DNA of 64,000 bases from Monilinia fructicola (Eukaryota > Ascomycota > Leotiomycetes > Helotiales > Sclerotiniaceae), in the NCBI GenBank assembly GCA_008692225.1, contig VICG01000011.1, positions 1,972,501 through 2,036,500 on the forward strand. Direction: 5' to 3'. Below, piece after piece: positions 13,523 to 26,513 of this stretch (within the stretch, counting starts at the first letter, position 1; every line of letters starts with the position of its first letter). Position numbers and translations under genes: made by a program. The notes under the pieces are model-generated. The model searched no databases. It worked only from the letters and a program-made list of their open reading frames with translations, and had not been told where the DNA came from.

Positions 13523-14014
13523 TTAAGATTCTTCCTCTTCAGCATCGGCCTGTGTTGAGCAGTTTGTTAGTACGTGTGAAATTGATAGGTTCGATGGCGC
13601 TTACGTTGTAGTTAGCTTTCTCCTCTTCGTAACGCTTCTTATCCTTGGCAGCAGATTCTTCATATGGGCCTCTTTGCTTCTCGTTCAAAGCCTTCCAACG
13701 CTCACCCAGAACTTTTCCAACTTGACCTATAATTTTGTCATCTTAGTGATGTCATGATGAGTAGGGTCAGAGTTTACCACGTACCGAATGAGATTCCAGG
13801 GTTTTCCTCACGAACGTTATCACGTTGCTCATTGGCAAAAAACATGTACGCAGACAATCCACGCTTTGGTGCGTTAGGATCTATACAAGAAGGAGTTAGG
13901 AAGTAGTTTCTTGAGGGCAGCGATTTAGCAAGTCATGGCAAGCCAGACATACCCTTCTTCTTCTTTCTCAGATCTACCCTTGGTAGCGCGCTTGGGTGCC
14001 TTTTCCTTTGGCAT
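13523..14014 (-). CDS. NHP6: NHP6-type non-histone chromosomal HMG-box protein
   Basis: A small abundant chromatin protein that bends DNA without sequence specificity and assists FACT and transcription initiation. Exons on the minus strand are 14014-13953, 13880-13785, 13726-13605 and 13549-13523. The protein is a basic N-terminus ([14 protein letters not shown]), one HMG box ([18 protein letters not shown] ... [11 protein letters not shown] ... [10 protein letters not shown]), and a short acidic tail ADAEEEES. Restored length is 101 residues, the usual size. One extra base in the TTT (AAA on the coding strand) at 13964-13966 breaks exon 1. Without it the sequence reads [14 protein letters not shown] as in homologues. 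Confidence 0.93.
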
Positions 14015-17000
14015 ATTGAATTATGATATGAATCTAATTCAGAAGAATTAACGTCAGTATAGTTGTTCGAAAGGGTTGTTGTCGATGCGACCGTAATAAA
14101 ATTGCGACGATGACAATGAAATATGGTGGTTGGGATCAAGTAAATTTTGGGAAGACCAAATGATGATGGTGATGATGATTTTTGGTTGGTGATGTGATAA
14201 CGCGTATGAGAAGGGAGGAAAGGGCGGTTCGTATGTTGCGAGGGGATTCCAGTCGCAAAGGGAATAACTTCCTCACGCCGTTGAATTTGAACGTGATGAA
14301 AGTTGGAAATGGATTGGGAAACTTACTTTTAAATGGATTGAAAAACTGATCGAAGTTGTAAGGTAAAATGGTTGATCTGTGACGCGATGGAAAATGAATC
14401 AGTTTGATGTTCCTCGTATATGAGAGGGGGGGCCAAGTAGGTGGTGGTAGGTGGTAGGTAGAGTGATATCGCGACCACCCAAGGATGACGCGACGATGAA
14501 GTTGAAGAAAGAGAAGCAATTGTAGGAAAAGTATATTGCGTGAAATGAAATGAAATCACGCTTGACGAGATACTTATCGAAACATGGACTTTTTGAGATA
14601 TAAAAAAGCGCGTTTTCAATAGTGGCAGCAGATAGCAATGATCAATATAAAAGGAATGGATATGGAGGAGGGAGATGGGAGTGTTTTGGTGGCATGAAAT
14701 TGATATGAGTGAAATGGGTGATGCTTACCAGAGGAAGTTGTATGTGATTTTTTGCGTGTACAGAGAGAGAGAGTTTCGTAGGGAGATTTGGTGAGGGAAG
14801 AGAAGTAGGAGAGAAAGGATCTAGGTGGGTGATTGGGATTTACTATTTTGCGGGCATTTCAAACTGTAGGGGAAAAAAGCAAGAGCGTAAGCGTAATTAT
14901 TTCGCTAGGAGGCTTAAGCAATGGATTCTGTGCATGTGATTGGCTGATGGTTCCTTTCACTGGTTTGATCATGCATTCCTGGTTTGGTCAGCTCTTTTAT
15001 TCATTCACGGTACAAAAACAGTGCTAGGGAGGGAAGAGGAGAGATAAGGTGGGTGAGGTGAGGTGAGGTGAGGAAGGGGAGGGAAGGGAAGGGAAGAGAA
15101 GGGAAGGGTAAGGTAGGCTTGGGTAGAGGAAGGTCAGGTAAGGTCAGGTCAGGTAAGGTCAGCTAAGGGAAGGCAAGGGAAGGCAAGGTACGGAACGTTT
15201 GGTACAGCAAAGGAAATAACCTTGGAAGGATGTATGTGTATATATATACCTAGGTAGTATATATATGTATGTATGTGTATGTATGTATATAATATATATA
15301 TGTATATATAGTAAATGAGTACATGGGCAGTATCCATATAATAGCAAGAAAAAGGTGATGAAAGCAGTAATAATAACAGACAATATGATCTCATAGAAGA
15401 AGTATAACGGAGTACCCAAGTACCTACCTAGGTAAGTAGAAAGAAGAAGAATTCATTCATATCATCAAAGCAAACAAACTACTCCAGCTCTATCTAGTTA
15501 TTTTCTTTTCAAGGGGGAATGAATAATCAATATAATAATTATAAGTACCTCTAGCTACCTATCTAGGTATTTAATTGCTTTGACATTGATATATATATTA
15601 CTATAATACTACTGTACTACTGACTAGATACCGGTTGTTTTTCTTTATTATATTATAATACTATTTACCTACTATTTTAGATGTCCACGGTTCTTTGTTA
15701 TACCTACCTAATAAGTATCTTTAACTAATTACGGAGTACTAGATAGGTCCACGGGTATCCATCTATTAATAAATTACCAAAAGAAGTCCCGAGGTCGAAA
15801 TCATCTTTTGTTTATATATACCTAAATAGGTAGCCCAGGTAATTGATAGTCCCTAGGTAGATTCATATATGTATAGATATCTATATCAGATATCTATATA
15901 TATACCTCATACATATATCTACACCCATCCATCCATATGATTATACATTCTTATTATATACCATCTACCTAGGTACTCTGTATAACAGATACTTTCCGCT
16001 AACCATAGACCTCCAGCTATTTTATTACTCACTCACGTACCTAGGTAGATACCGTAGAGACGTATAGAGTACAGAGTACAGGTACCGCCCGTATAGTTCC
16101 GGGGACTTGATGGTACCTAGGTACGGACTGATCGGCTTAGGAGCGGTATGTAGTAAACGTATGTTGTGTACCTAGGTTGAAGATTGTCACCATGGTTGAA
16201 AAAGCTGCCTCATCTAATAGCAAAAGGAGTGTAAATAATAAACCTTTTAACTTCTTAGCCGCTCCATAGCTCTTCTCTCCCCTTTCTTTACCTACCTAGA
16301 CACCCGTAGACCTCTCTAGTACTTTCCATTATCCTTTCACGACATTCGTGATCTACCTCCCTAGTACCTAGTAGCCATTACCGCGTCGTTTAGTTCGCTA
16401 GCCATCTTACCATTATTGTTATTGTTATTGTTCTTATTATTATTTTTATTTTTATTATCATCATTATCTTTATTTTTATCATCTTACTGTCTACGGTACT
16501 TGCTGTACTACGGAGCAAACACGAAATAGATACTGTACCAAGCGTGTACTCTGTCCCTATTTATCATTTGCTCAAGCAAAAAGTACTACTGTACAAACGG
16601 ACTCTATTACGGAATACCTAGGTACATACCTAGGTACATCCAGACCCATCAATAGCCAAAAATGTAAGTGGGGGGGCAGAGGGATGGAAGTTTTGACACC
16701 TTGCTCTTTTCTTTATTCCTCTTTTGCCGCATAATTAAGAGAGGGAAAAATGTGAGGTACGACCTTTTTTCCCCTCCCAGCTTATTTCTTCGTATTACGT
16801 TGAGGGGAGATACCGGACGTCCATTCATGCAGTATACAGTAGTGTCATGATCAAAATCACGAGGATGGAAGGAACAAGGAAATAGTCAGATGGTACAGTA
16901 GCTAAGGTAGAGAAGGTAGAGAAGGTAGAGAAGGTAGAGAAGGTAGAGGAGGTAGAGGAGAGTAGAGTAGAGTAGAGTAGAGTAGAGTAGAGTAGAGTAG

Positions 17001-19910
17001 AGTAGAGTAGAGTAGAGTAGAGTAGAGTAGAGTAGGAAGGTGGGTGGGTAGGTAGGTACTAGGTACTAGGTAGTTAGCTACCTACCTAGGTAGGTATGTA
17101 ATGAAAGAAAGCAACCAAATGGTCTGTCTCTCTGTCTCTTTTGTTGAGTTACTTGAGTATCTTTATTTACCATGATGATTCATGATTCATGATTCATGGT
17201 GATTATTATTTTATCATTCATCTTCCAACAAAAAAAGATCACCTCTCTCATTCTTCCCCCTCCCATTCCATTCCCATTCCCATTCCCATTCCGGTCTGGA
17301 ACTTTTAACTTTCTCCTTCTGTACCAAACTTTGGAACGATGGCTCTCGATGATTTTTGATATCACGTGTTGATAAGCTTTTCCCAAAATAGATTAATGAG
17401 AGGAAAAATAAGGGATTCTCTACAGTACCGACTCTGTAGTGAATCTCTTAGCTTCACAATAGAATAAATCCAATGCGACAAGATCAGCAACGGAGTTTGT
17501 TTTTGGTTGATGCATTCATTTTTCTTGGATGCTTGATTGATTCATTCATTCATCCATTTATTAATCGATCACCTTTCTTTTCCTGCTGGAATAATCTTGG
17601 AAGCTTGTTTCTTTGTTGGGTTGATTGATTATTGCTTTTCGTCTTGTCTTCTTTTTGCCTCTTTTTTTATTTCTGCTTTTGGTTCTCTTTCTCTTTGTTT
17701 TTCTCTTTCTATATCCATTTCTTTCTTTTATCTCTTTCGCGTTTATATATAGGGATTTATATGTATATATATATATATGTGTGTGTGTATATTATATTAT
17801 ATTAATTATACATATATATATATCTAGGTACATATATACTACCTAGGTATATAATTATATACTACCTAGTATACTGATCATCAATCTGATTCATCAATTG
17901 TTGTTTGGTTGGTTGGTTGATCGATTGATCGATTGATTGATTGATTATTGATCAGTTTATTCATTCATTCAATCTATCCATGATTCATCTATTCTGTACA
18001 TTCCTCAATTCATCAATTCATCCATTAATTCATTAATGTATGTATATATATATATATACACAAGATAACGTGACAAGAATAAAATCAATTGAAATCACCC
18101 CAATTCCATTATATCCATCATATCCATCATATCCAATCCATCCATCCATCCATCCATCCATCCATCCACCCATCTTCCCTTGATCCATTATTACCTTTAC
18201 CCCATTCCCATTCCCATTCCCATTCCCATCCATTCATTCATTCATTCCTTCCTTCCCGAGGTCAATTCATTCATTTCTCCATATGGATTCTGTCGTATTC
18301 CAATTTATTCGGTTGTACTATTTATTTTGTTCCATTATATTCAATTTGAACAACTGGGGCTTGACGGGCTTGACGGACTTGACTTGTGTCCTGTACTGTT
18401 TGGCCTCCGCATATCTCGGCTTAATACTTCCCTTCTCTTCTCTTTTTTCATTGCCCTTCCCCTTCCCCTTTCCCTTCCCTTCTCCTTCTACTGTACTGTC
18501 CTGTACTTCCCTCCTCATCCGAAAGGCTAACCGATGCAGTGTTCGCATAACATACCTAGGTATACATACCTAGTACAGTATACCCAGCATACCCAGCATA
18601 CCCAGCATTGGACATACCTAGTAAGCACTTCACAATTTACAAGCAGTCGAGCAGTTAAGCAGAAAGCCATCATCCATTTTCCCACCACCATTTTGTCCAT
18701 CTTTGCGTAAAGTATCCAGGTAGTTATACAATCATGTAGGGTGGCAGCTTACTTTTCATTAGTTTAGTACGCCTTTTTCTTCTTCTTCTTGAACATTGGA
18801 GCAGGAATAATTATGAGTAATGATAATTACAATAATAATAATAATAATACTAAAGTATCATCATTTACTTGCTTTCACTACTTACCTAATCCAGTATTGT
18901 TTAAGTGTCCACGGTCCACGGTGACATCTTTTTATCAAGCAATGGAATTCATCCCTTTCCCCTCCCCACAAGAGAACATATCTAGTAAGAAAGTATCATT
19001 TGATGGCTTCTTTAACAATCTTGGCATCGGCTACAACTTTGAACTGTGCTTTTGGTTTCCATGGTATAAGTTTATCGACTACTTCATTACTCCATACATA
19101 TTTTCAATATGATGTTGTGACTTTGAGCTTCATAGCCCACCGATGATATCAAGTATCGACCTAGGTAGTTGGTTTGAGTTGGTATGTAGTTGGTAGTTGG
19201 TAGTTGGTAGTTGGCGCGGCAGTCCAGTGAAGACCATCTATCTATCCGCACTCCAAGCCTCCAACTAACTGACTGACGATCCGGGCTCCGATTATCCATC
19301 CATACTCCGTCAACTACTTCACATATATCCGCTCTTCTTGGTATCGTCTGGCCCCCTTTCAACCGACCTTTGTACATTTTATCCAAAGTCAAAACTTGAG
19401 AAAACACCATACATGATGAAAAACAAGAACTTCACCGTCCGTCACAACTGTGTGGTGGATGTTGTAACCACATGGTTAAATTGTAGTATCCTATTGGAAT
19501 GGGAAAGGATCTTTGTGTCTACGAGGCACTTTGTACGGAGTACATACGGTACGGAGTATACACCTACTCTCTCCGTAGTACGTGAATGATACAGCATTTT
19601 GAATTTATGCACGGGGAAAGGTAGCGCTTGATCCGGCCTTGCGAGTTCGGACGTCTCAATGTGAACCAACACTTGAGTGACTTGACCATTCCATTGGGTC
19701 TTATCGATAAGAGTCCCTCCTCAACCATGGCACGTGATATCGGCGAAAGATTTCTCCGATTTTCGAAAAAGATTCAAACTGAAGCAGAGAAATAATAATT
19801 AATCAACCAGTAATATCTTCAAGAGCAATTGCTCAAAGGACAAGGGAGCACATAAGTTTTCGGTCTCACGGCTGGGGTGATATATAAATATCATATATTC
19901 TCCTGCCATA
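14015..19910. other. Gene-poor, microsatellite-rich intergenic region (5.9 kb)
   Basis: The first 800 bases are probably the NHP6 promoter and 5' UTR. The rest is dominated by simple repeats: GGTGA and GGGAA runs at 15045-15110, TATG runs near 15260-15310, AGTAG at 16960-17035, CATC/CATT runs at 17900-18250, and AAT at 18830-18850. The palindrome CCTAGG, usually as ACCTAGGTA, and the string TACGGAGTA recur here. No convincing coding frame is seen. Confidence 0.6.
16908..17036. repeat. Compound minisatellite: GAAGGTAGA then AGTAG
   Basis: About five units of a nine-base GAAGGTAGA repeat pass into about fifteen units of the five-base AGTAG repeat. The shared AGTAG core suggests slippage expansion of one from the other. 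Confidence 0.9.
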
Positions 19911-21423
19911 ATGTCAGACTCGAAAGTGCCCGAAGCAGAGGTGACTTCCCTCTATGAAGATTCATCTAGAGAGCTTAAACTAACGAGATGTTAGAAGCAA
20001 GCTTCTGCTGCCAATGCAGAAGTTAATGTCGATGCAAAAGCTGCTGCGAAACAGAAACCACCAAATCCCATGTGGAAGTACCTAGGGTTTGGCGAAAACT
20101 TCCGACCTCGAGTTCCATCTCGAAATTGGATCATCTTTCTTTCCATCACCGGATCCTTCACAGCTGCCGTCATTTACGACAAGAGGGAAAAGAAGAGGGC
20201 GCAGAGAAAATGGTGTAGATTGGTGGAGCACATTGCCAAAGAACCTTTGGGGGATTCTCGTACTATGCCAAGGAAACTCACTGTCTTCCTAGAAGGACCA
20301 CCCACCGATGGATTACGGGTTGCGCAAGATCATTTCAAGGAGTATGTGAAGCCAATATTGGTCGCGTCGGGCTTGGATTGGGAGTTCATACAAGGGAGGA
20401 AAGAGGGAGATATTCGGGCGGAATTGGCGGAGAAGATTCGAAATGCGAGATTACCCTTTGAGGAGAGTGCCGAGGGGCAGGATCCTATTTTATCAACAAG
20501 GAGGAACGCTGGAATCAAGGAATTTGATGGTCCAAGAGGTGATATAGTACTCGGACGACATACTTGGAAAGAATATATTCGGGGTTTACACGAGGGATGG
20601 CTAGGACCATTGACCGAACCCCCTAAGCCTACAGCAGATGCCCCAGAAGCAACAGAAACAGCGGTTCCGAAGCCAGAAGCTCCAAGGCCAGAAGCAGAGA
20701 CTCCAGTCGATTCCCTCTTGGGAAACACAATTCATAGCAGTACCAATGCGGACCCCTCTAAACCCGATGACGCCTCACCCACCACACCCCACCAACTCCA
20801 GAAGAAAAACCAGCTGAGGATAAAAATAAAAAACCATCTCCCTTCATCTCAACCTCAGACTATGCCTCTGCAACCCTCCCTTCATCTTTCCCATCAGAAC
20901 TTGACCCCTCAGCCGCAATATCCTTCCCTCACATTCTCGGCTTCCTTAACACTCCTACCCGTCTCCGTCGCTTTCTTAATCGTCGTCATCTCGCAGATCA
21001 AATTGGTCGCGATACTGCTGCTGTTATCCTAGCTAACTATCGTCCCTACCACGATTCTTCTTCCTCATCTCCTTCCGCAGCATCCTCCGATTCTGAATCC
21101 TCGGAGCCAGAACAATCCACACTCCTCAAACATGAAGAAAAGGAATGGCATAAATCAATCCGTACCCGAACCCCACAGAGCCAGAAAGAACATGGTTAGA
21201 GCCCATTGTTCTAGACCCACGTATAGCATCTCGAATGCGTAAAGCAGAGTTAACAGCTGAAGAAGAAGAGAGAGCCAAGAGGATTGTGGTGACGGAAGAA
21301 GAAGTTGAGGGGTGGATTAAAGGAAGCTTGAGAAGTTTGGGTAGGAGTGCGAAGCAATGGTTGGGAGGGGATAATGACAAGAAACCTTGGGAACAGGGAA
21401 ATGAAGGCGAGGAAAATGAGTGA
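19911..21423 (+). CDS. TIM54: Mitochondrial inner-membrane import subunit TIM54
   Basis: Part of the TIM22 translocase, which inserts carrier proteins into the inner mitochondrial membrane. Exons are 19911-19940 and 19995-21423. The 54-base intron and ATG 19911 are chosen because they join in phase to a long clean frame; a TATATAAAT box lies about 30 bases upstream. Features are one membrane segment (NWIIFLSITGSFTAAVIY), the family block RKLTVFLEGPP, a Pro/Glu-rich middle, the block FPHILGFLNTPTRLRRFLNR, and the C-terminal EEEVEGWIKGSLRSLGRS. Two frame breaks lie in CCCC runs at 20787-20790 and 21171-21174. Each behaves as one missing C. With both restored the protein is about 486 residues, normal for filamentous fungi. 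Confidence 0.92.
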
Positions 21424-23700
21424 TTTGACTTCTGAACGGAAGATTGAAGATTGGATGTAGGATTATGACGATAAAGATGATGGATGAACGGAAAAGCAGC
21501 GTGTGGTGGATTTACGAATGAATGGAGAATGAAGCCAGTTCTCAAACTGTACATCAGCTAGGATTCTCCTTCCGTGCCAGTATCTGGCCGACAGCATTGG
21601 AAAGAGATGAAGGAAGAGGAGAAAGAAACAAACAAAGTCGTTGGAGTATGCATGGTACAATACTATATTGTATCGTACATTACGAAGTTATACCCATCTC
21701 TACACATGAAACCAATTACCTCCCTCCCTCCACATACATCTGCGCATCTTCACCCACCCCGCAAACACGATCCTTGAAATGCGATTTCCACCCCACCCCT
21801 AACCCCTCAATCCTCCAGCCACCTAACAACATCTCTTCACTAGTACATATGTCCCCCCCCCCCCCCCTCCATCCATCCATCGCACCACAAAGTTTCCCCT
21901 CCCTCAATCCCTCGTCCACACGCGCAGATGGCATCGCATAGCATTTACCTAGGTCCCGCGTCCAACCGCCATTCCTGAGATCAATCTTTCTTTTCATTTC
22001 CCTCTGAATTCGTTGGCCCTTTCTTTGTGCGGTTACCCATGCGTGTTTGCTTGCGCTTGCGCTTGGTGTACCTCTTGTTATCTTATATCATCTCATCTCA
22101 TGTCATATCGTGCCGTTAGATCGCAGCGCAGTGCCAGTGCTCGCCCCGCATTTCGTAATAGGGATGATGTGGAGCTTGGTTGGAGTGCGGCGGGCGAGGG
22201 AGCGGGGGGGAAGAATGATGGGATGGTTTTGGGGGAGTGGCGGGGGAGTGGTGGAGTGGTGGGGTGGGTGATTATGATGCGTTGTTTGAGGGAGTTTGTG
22301 GGGTGTAGGCGGTGGGGGAGGAGAGGGAAGGTCGAGATGTGGGCGTGTGGGTGGGCATGTATCGATATCTCGCATCGTTAACTCTCATCATCCTCATCCT
22401 CATCCTCATCCTCAATCCATAAGTTCCTCGCAGGTAGCCCAACCTTGGAGGGGGGAAAGAAAGGAAGAAAGTAGAAAGAAAAATATTCATCTCCCACTTC
22501 CATATTTTCCAATCCCTACGCCTACCATTCCCTTCCTGTGTACATATCTACCTACCCACCCACCTACCTACCCACCCTAAAGCCAAACCATCTTCCAGAA
22601 CCTCTCGCGCCATCCCGCCGTCGCCCTTCGGAATGACATGATGTGATGTGACATCAGGTGCTGTGACATGATATAACCATACATCACACAACCCTCCTAA
22701 TCTCAAATCCTCGCATTTCAACTCCCATCTTGACTCTTTCTCTGATGGATACATGGATCGACGCCTCGAAAATCCATCCATGCATCCGTACAGATGACTT
22801 TCTTCCCAGTGCCGCTGAGCGAGTGCAGATGAAGAGACGCTTTTCCGTTAAGATACGCGATGGTATCGACGTGGTTTGGGGGGGGGGGGGGTTGTGTGGG
22901 AGTGGTGGTGGTGGTACTGGTGTATTTGGTACTGTGCTTGGAGTTTTTGTTTGAGGGGGGTTTGGTTTTGTGGTTGGGGTTGGTGTATGGTATGTATGGT
23001 ATGTATATGTATACATCAAAAACCCACCCTCCAGACCCGAGTCCCAGGTCTCAAGTCCGACAAACTAACTTTTGGCGAACATTCATTTATTTCTTTACTT
23101 ACTCATTCTCTCACTCTTTTATTCCCTTATTTCTTCACTTTCTTACTCCCTTATTCCTTCACTTCTTTACTCCCTCACTCCCTCACTCCTCCTCACTCCC
23201 TCATTAAATCACTCCCTCACTCCCTCATTAAATCACTCCACAACCCGAGAAACCACACCGCCCGATCGAATCAAGATAGCCAGCTAGCCATCAGATCGCG
23301 ACAGAGCCATCCATATACCCAGCATACACGTATATATACACATACAAAAAAAAAGCAAGCTGTACCGAATAATCACACTGCTATCCGTTCGCTTCGCTTA
23401 ACATCCAGGAGCTTCCCTTGTGCTCACTCAGGCGAATTCGGGTTGAAGGGAGAGAGAGGGGGGCGGGGGGTTGTGTTGGGCTTTGTGCTGTACTGGTGAT
23501 TTTGTGGCTTGGATCACGCTTGAGGAGTGGGTGCGGCTGTTTTGGTGGGTGTAGTCTATCCAGGTCGGCTTTGAGAGATGGATGGGTTGAGGGGAAGATG
23601 GGAGGTGGGTTGGAGGGGATTCGGGTATGGCTACTATATCTCATTCATTACTTTGCGTTGTCTTGGGCCAATGCTGGGCTGAAACCCAACTCAAAACAGT
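21424..23700. other. Intergenic, low-complexity
   Basis: Contains C and G homopolymers (21851-21867, 22878-22890), CATCCT repeats at 22385-22412, and TCACTCCCT-type repeats at 23090-23240. Several frames over 70 codons cross these repeats, but none resembles a protein. Confidence 0.55.
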
Positions 23701-24140
23701 AAATCCTTGAAGAATTATAGTATAATAAATCAACGAACTTGTTAAACACTATAAATGATATGAAAAATAATATAAAAAAATAATATAAAGAAATAATATA
23801 AAGAAATAATATAAAGAAATAATATAAAAAAATAATATAAAAGAATAATATAAAAAATCAAAAGATAAACATTAAGCGTATTAAACTTCTTAAAAAATAA
23901 AGTTTTTTTAATATACCTAGAGGGGTTTTTAAAAGAGATATACGAAATATTAAGCTTATTATAAAATCGTCTAATTATATCTTAATATAATTTAATATAA
24001 TTTATAAGTATTATAAAATTAAGCATTTTATATACCTACTATTAAGATTTTATATTATAAAACTAATTTTAAAATAAAAAATAAATAAGATTAATAATAT
24101 TTTTATAAGTATAAGAATAATAATATAAAGAATATAATAA

Positions 24141-24245
24141 GGAATATAAGGAATATAAGGAATATAAGGAATATAAGGAATATAAGGAATATAAGGAATA
24201 TAAGGAATATAAGGAATATAAGGAATATAAGGAATATAAGGAATA
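24141..24245. repeat. GGAATATAA minisatellite, about 12 units
   Basis: A nine-base unit repeated head to tail with almost no variation inside the AT island. Confidence 0.95.
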
Positions 24246-24893
24246 CAAGATTTTGATAAATTATATTTTATTTTTTAGTTTTTTTTATTACTTACAGTTT
24301 AATATTTAGATTTTAGATTTTCTAAAAATCGTATAATTTGATTTTTATATTAAATTTTAAAAAAATAAATAATAATAGAGTATTATATTATTATAATATT
24401 AATAAATAGAAATTTTTATAAATCAAATATATATAAAAAAATATAATAATAGTTATTGATAAACAAAATTTATTCTAAATCTAATTTAAAGAACTTTTTT
24501 AAGATTTTAAATAATTGAAAAATAAAGTAAAATAAAAATAAAAATAAAATTAAAGAATATAATTATATATTCTATAAACTTATTCAATATAAGTTTTATT
24601 AAAATAAAAAAGTATATAATTATCTTAAATAGAACGCTTAAAACTTAAATTATTAATTTTTTATAATAATTAGTATATTAAAAATAATGCTATTAGAAAA
24701 TTATAAATCATCTAAATTCTATAATACTAAATTAAATTTATAGTATTTTTTTTAATCTTCTTTTGATAGAAATTTCAATTTATTTATATATATATAATAT
24801 AGGTCTTATTCTAATTAGAAAATGTATATATATAGTACGTAGTTATAATATATTATTCGTCTTTATTTTTTCTACCTTTCGTATAAAGAATTA

Positions 24894-25939
24894 AGTCGCT
24901 TACCCTACTTCTCGTCACCCCTCCATTTGGCCAACATTTCACACTAAAAACGGCCATTTTAACGTATTTATAATTCTACGAAAAATAAATATATATTTTT
25001 TAAATTTTAACTAAAGCTTCTATATAAAATTATTAATGAATTCTAAAAATTTTAAATTTTTGCGATTTTTTTATAAAGAGTTATAAAAGATTATAGAAAA
25101 TCAAAATTCCAATTTTCGATATGTATATAAATCCTATACAAAATCAAAATCAAAATCTTTAAAAAAAAATTATATTTATTTAATAAAAATAACTAAAAAA
25201 TAATCTAAAAAATTTTCAAGAATCCTAAAGCTAACTTAAATTGAATATATTATTTTAATAATGTATTATTATTTATAATAAATGTTTAATATAGATTCTT
25301 AGATTTTGACGATAAAATTTTAGATAAAATTTTTTTAATTTCAATTTACTCAATAATTTCAAATCAATATATATACTTTAAATAGCTTATTTAGTATATA
25401 TTGATTAATAGATTCTATAAAAATTTACAGATTATTTTTAATTATTTTTTCTTTAGAAATTATAAATATTTGTTTCAAAGTTTTAATTTTGTATGTGATT
25501 TCTATACAAATCCAAAACCGAAAATTCTAATTTTCTATAATCTTTTATTACTCTTTATAAAAAAATCGCAAAAATTTAAGATTTTCAGAATTTATTAATA
25601 ATTATATATAAAAGCTTTAATTAAAATGTAAAATATATATATTCATTTTTCGTAAAGTTATAAAAATACATCAAAATAGTTGTTTTTAGTGTAAATGGCA
25701 AGAAACGTGTATCGTGGTAAAAGCTGATCTGTATTAAACTGTTTAATGCTGTTTACTTATAGCTAAGCCTATGCTGTCCGCTCCTGTCGACGATGTCGGC
25801 AACGCTAACCGTGTTGTCCTTGCCGATACGCTAAGGGTGTCGGCTCCAAGGCCGACTCCTTCCGTGTCGGTCGTGACACGACCGTCACAGTAAAATTCTA
25901 GCCAAATAGAGGGAGTGGCGAGAAGTAGGATAAGCAACT
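24894..25939. mobile_element. Long foldback element / MITE, interrupted by a solo LTR
   Basis: The left arm from 24894 is the reverse complement of the right arm ending at 25939. Matching outer blocks are CCTACTTCTCG, ATTTGGC and GTTTTTAGTGT. Inner blocks are TTTTTGCGATTTTTTTATAAA and AAAGATTATAGAAAAT (left-arm orientation). The pairing runs inward for about 350 bases per arm, so nearly the whole element is palindromic. TTA flanks both ends (24891-24893 and 25940-25942), which fits the TWA duplication of PIF/Harbinger elements, though three A/T bases could match by chance. Without the solo LTR and its duplication the element is about 847 bases. No transposase frame is seen. Confidence 0.8.
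25696..25889. mobile_element. Solo LTR, copy 2 (least mutated), nested in the foldback element
   Basis: A 194-base insert begins TGGCAAG, ends CGTCACA, and is flanked by the perfect five-base duplication GTAAA (25691-25695 and 25890-25894). TG...CA ends with a five-base duplication are the hallmark of an LTR retrotransposon, and the missing interior makes this a solo LTR. It interrupts the right arm of the foldback element exactly where the left arm is continuous. Unlike its surroundings it keeps many CG and CA dinucleotides. Confidence 0.92.
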
Positions 25940-26513
25940 TTATCTTTTAAATTTTTTTATATATTACAAGACTTTCATTTTTAAAAAAAATTTAGATATA
26001 CTAAACGTTTTTTTTTTCACTTAAAAATACTATAAAGCATTATTTATAATTTTTACTGGATTCGTTGATTTATTATTTTTTCAAAATAAATTCCGTTTTC
26101 AGTTAATTTTTATCCTGGCATAGACCCAAGACAACACCAAGTACATACACACACATACATCCATCCATCCATGCTTGACATTTGACGCTTATATCCATTT
26201 TCCCATGTTCCCATTCCATCTCCGTTAGACGACGGTGAATGACGAGTCCGCCATGCGCTTTGAATTTGAAATTAACTACAATTTGAAAGTTTTTGGAGTA
26301 TAAAACCATGAACCCATGTACTGTAAACCAATAAATACCCCGGCACATCCATATATCCATCCACCGATCCATCCATAAAATACAACCATCACCCAATCCC
26401 ATAAGTTCAATGTATTGCTTTTCACAACATCCCTTCAGATATGAGCTCGCGAGATACAAAGATTAAGCGGACCCCCAGGGAATATCCACAGCTTGGCTAC
26501 TCATTGATAACCC

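Larger units (their letters stand above)
23701..26110. repeat. AT-rich RIP island 2
   Basis: Composition drops abruptly to almost pure A/T at 23700 and recovers at about 26110. The island holds a short AATATAAA(G/A)A repeat at 23765-23855, the GGAATATAA minisatellite, a foldback element and a nested solo LTR. No gene can be read in it. The composition is what RIP leaves in repeated DNA. Confidence 0.85.

Noticed and set aside
25743..25937. 64-codon minus-strand frame
   Set aside because: It lies across the solo LTR and the foldback arm; not a gene.
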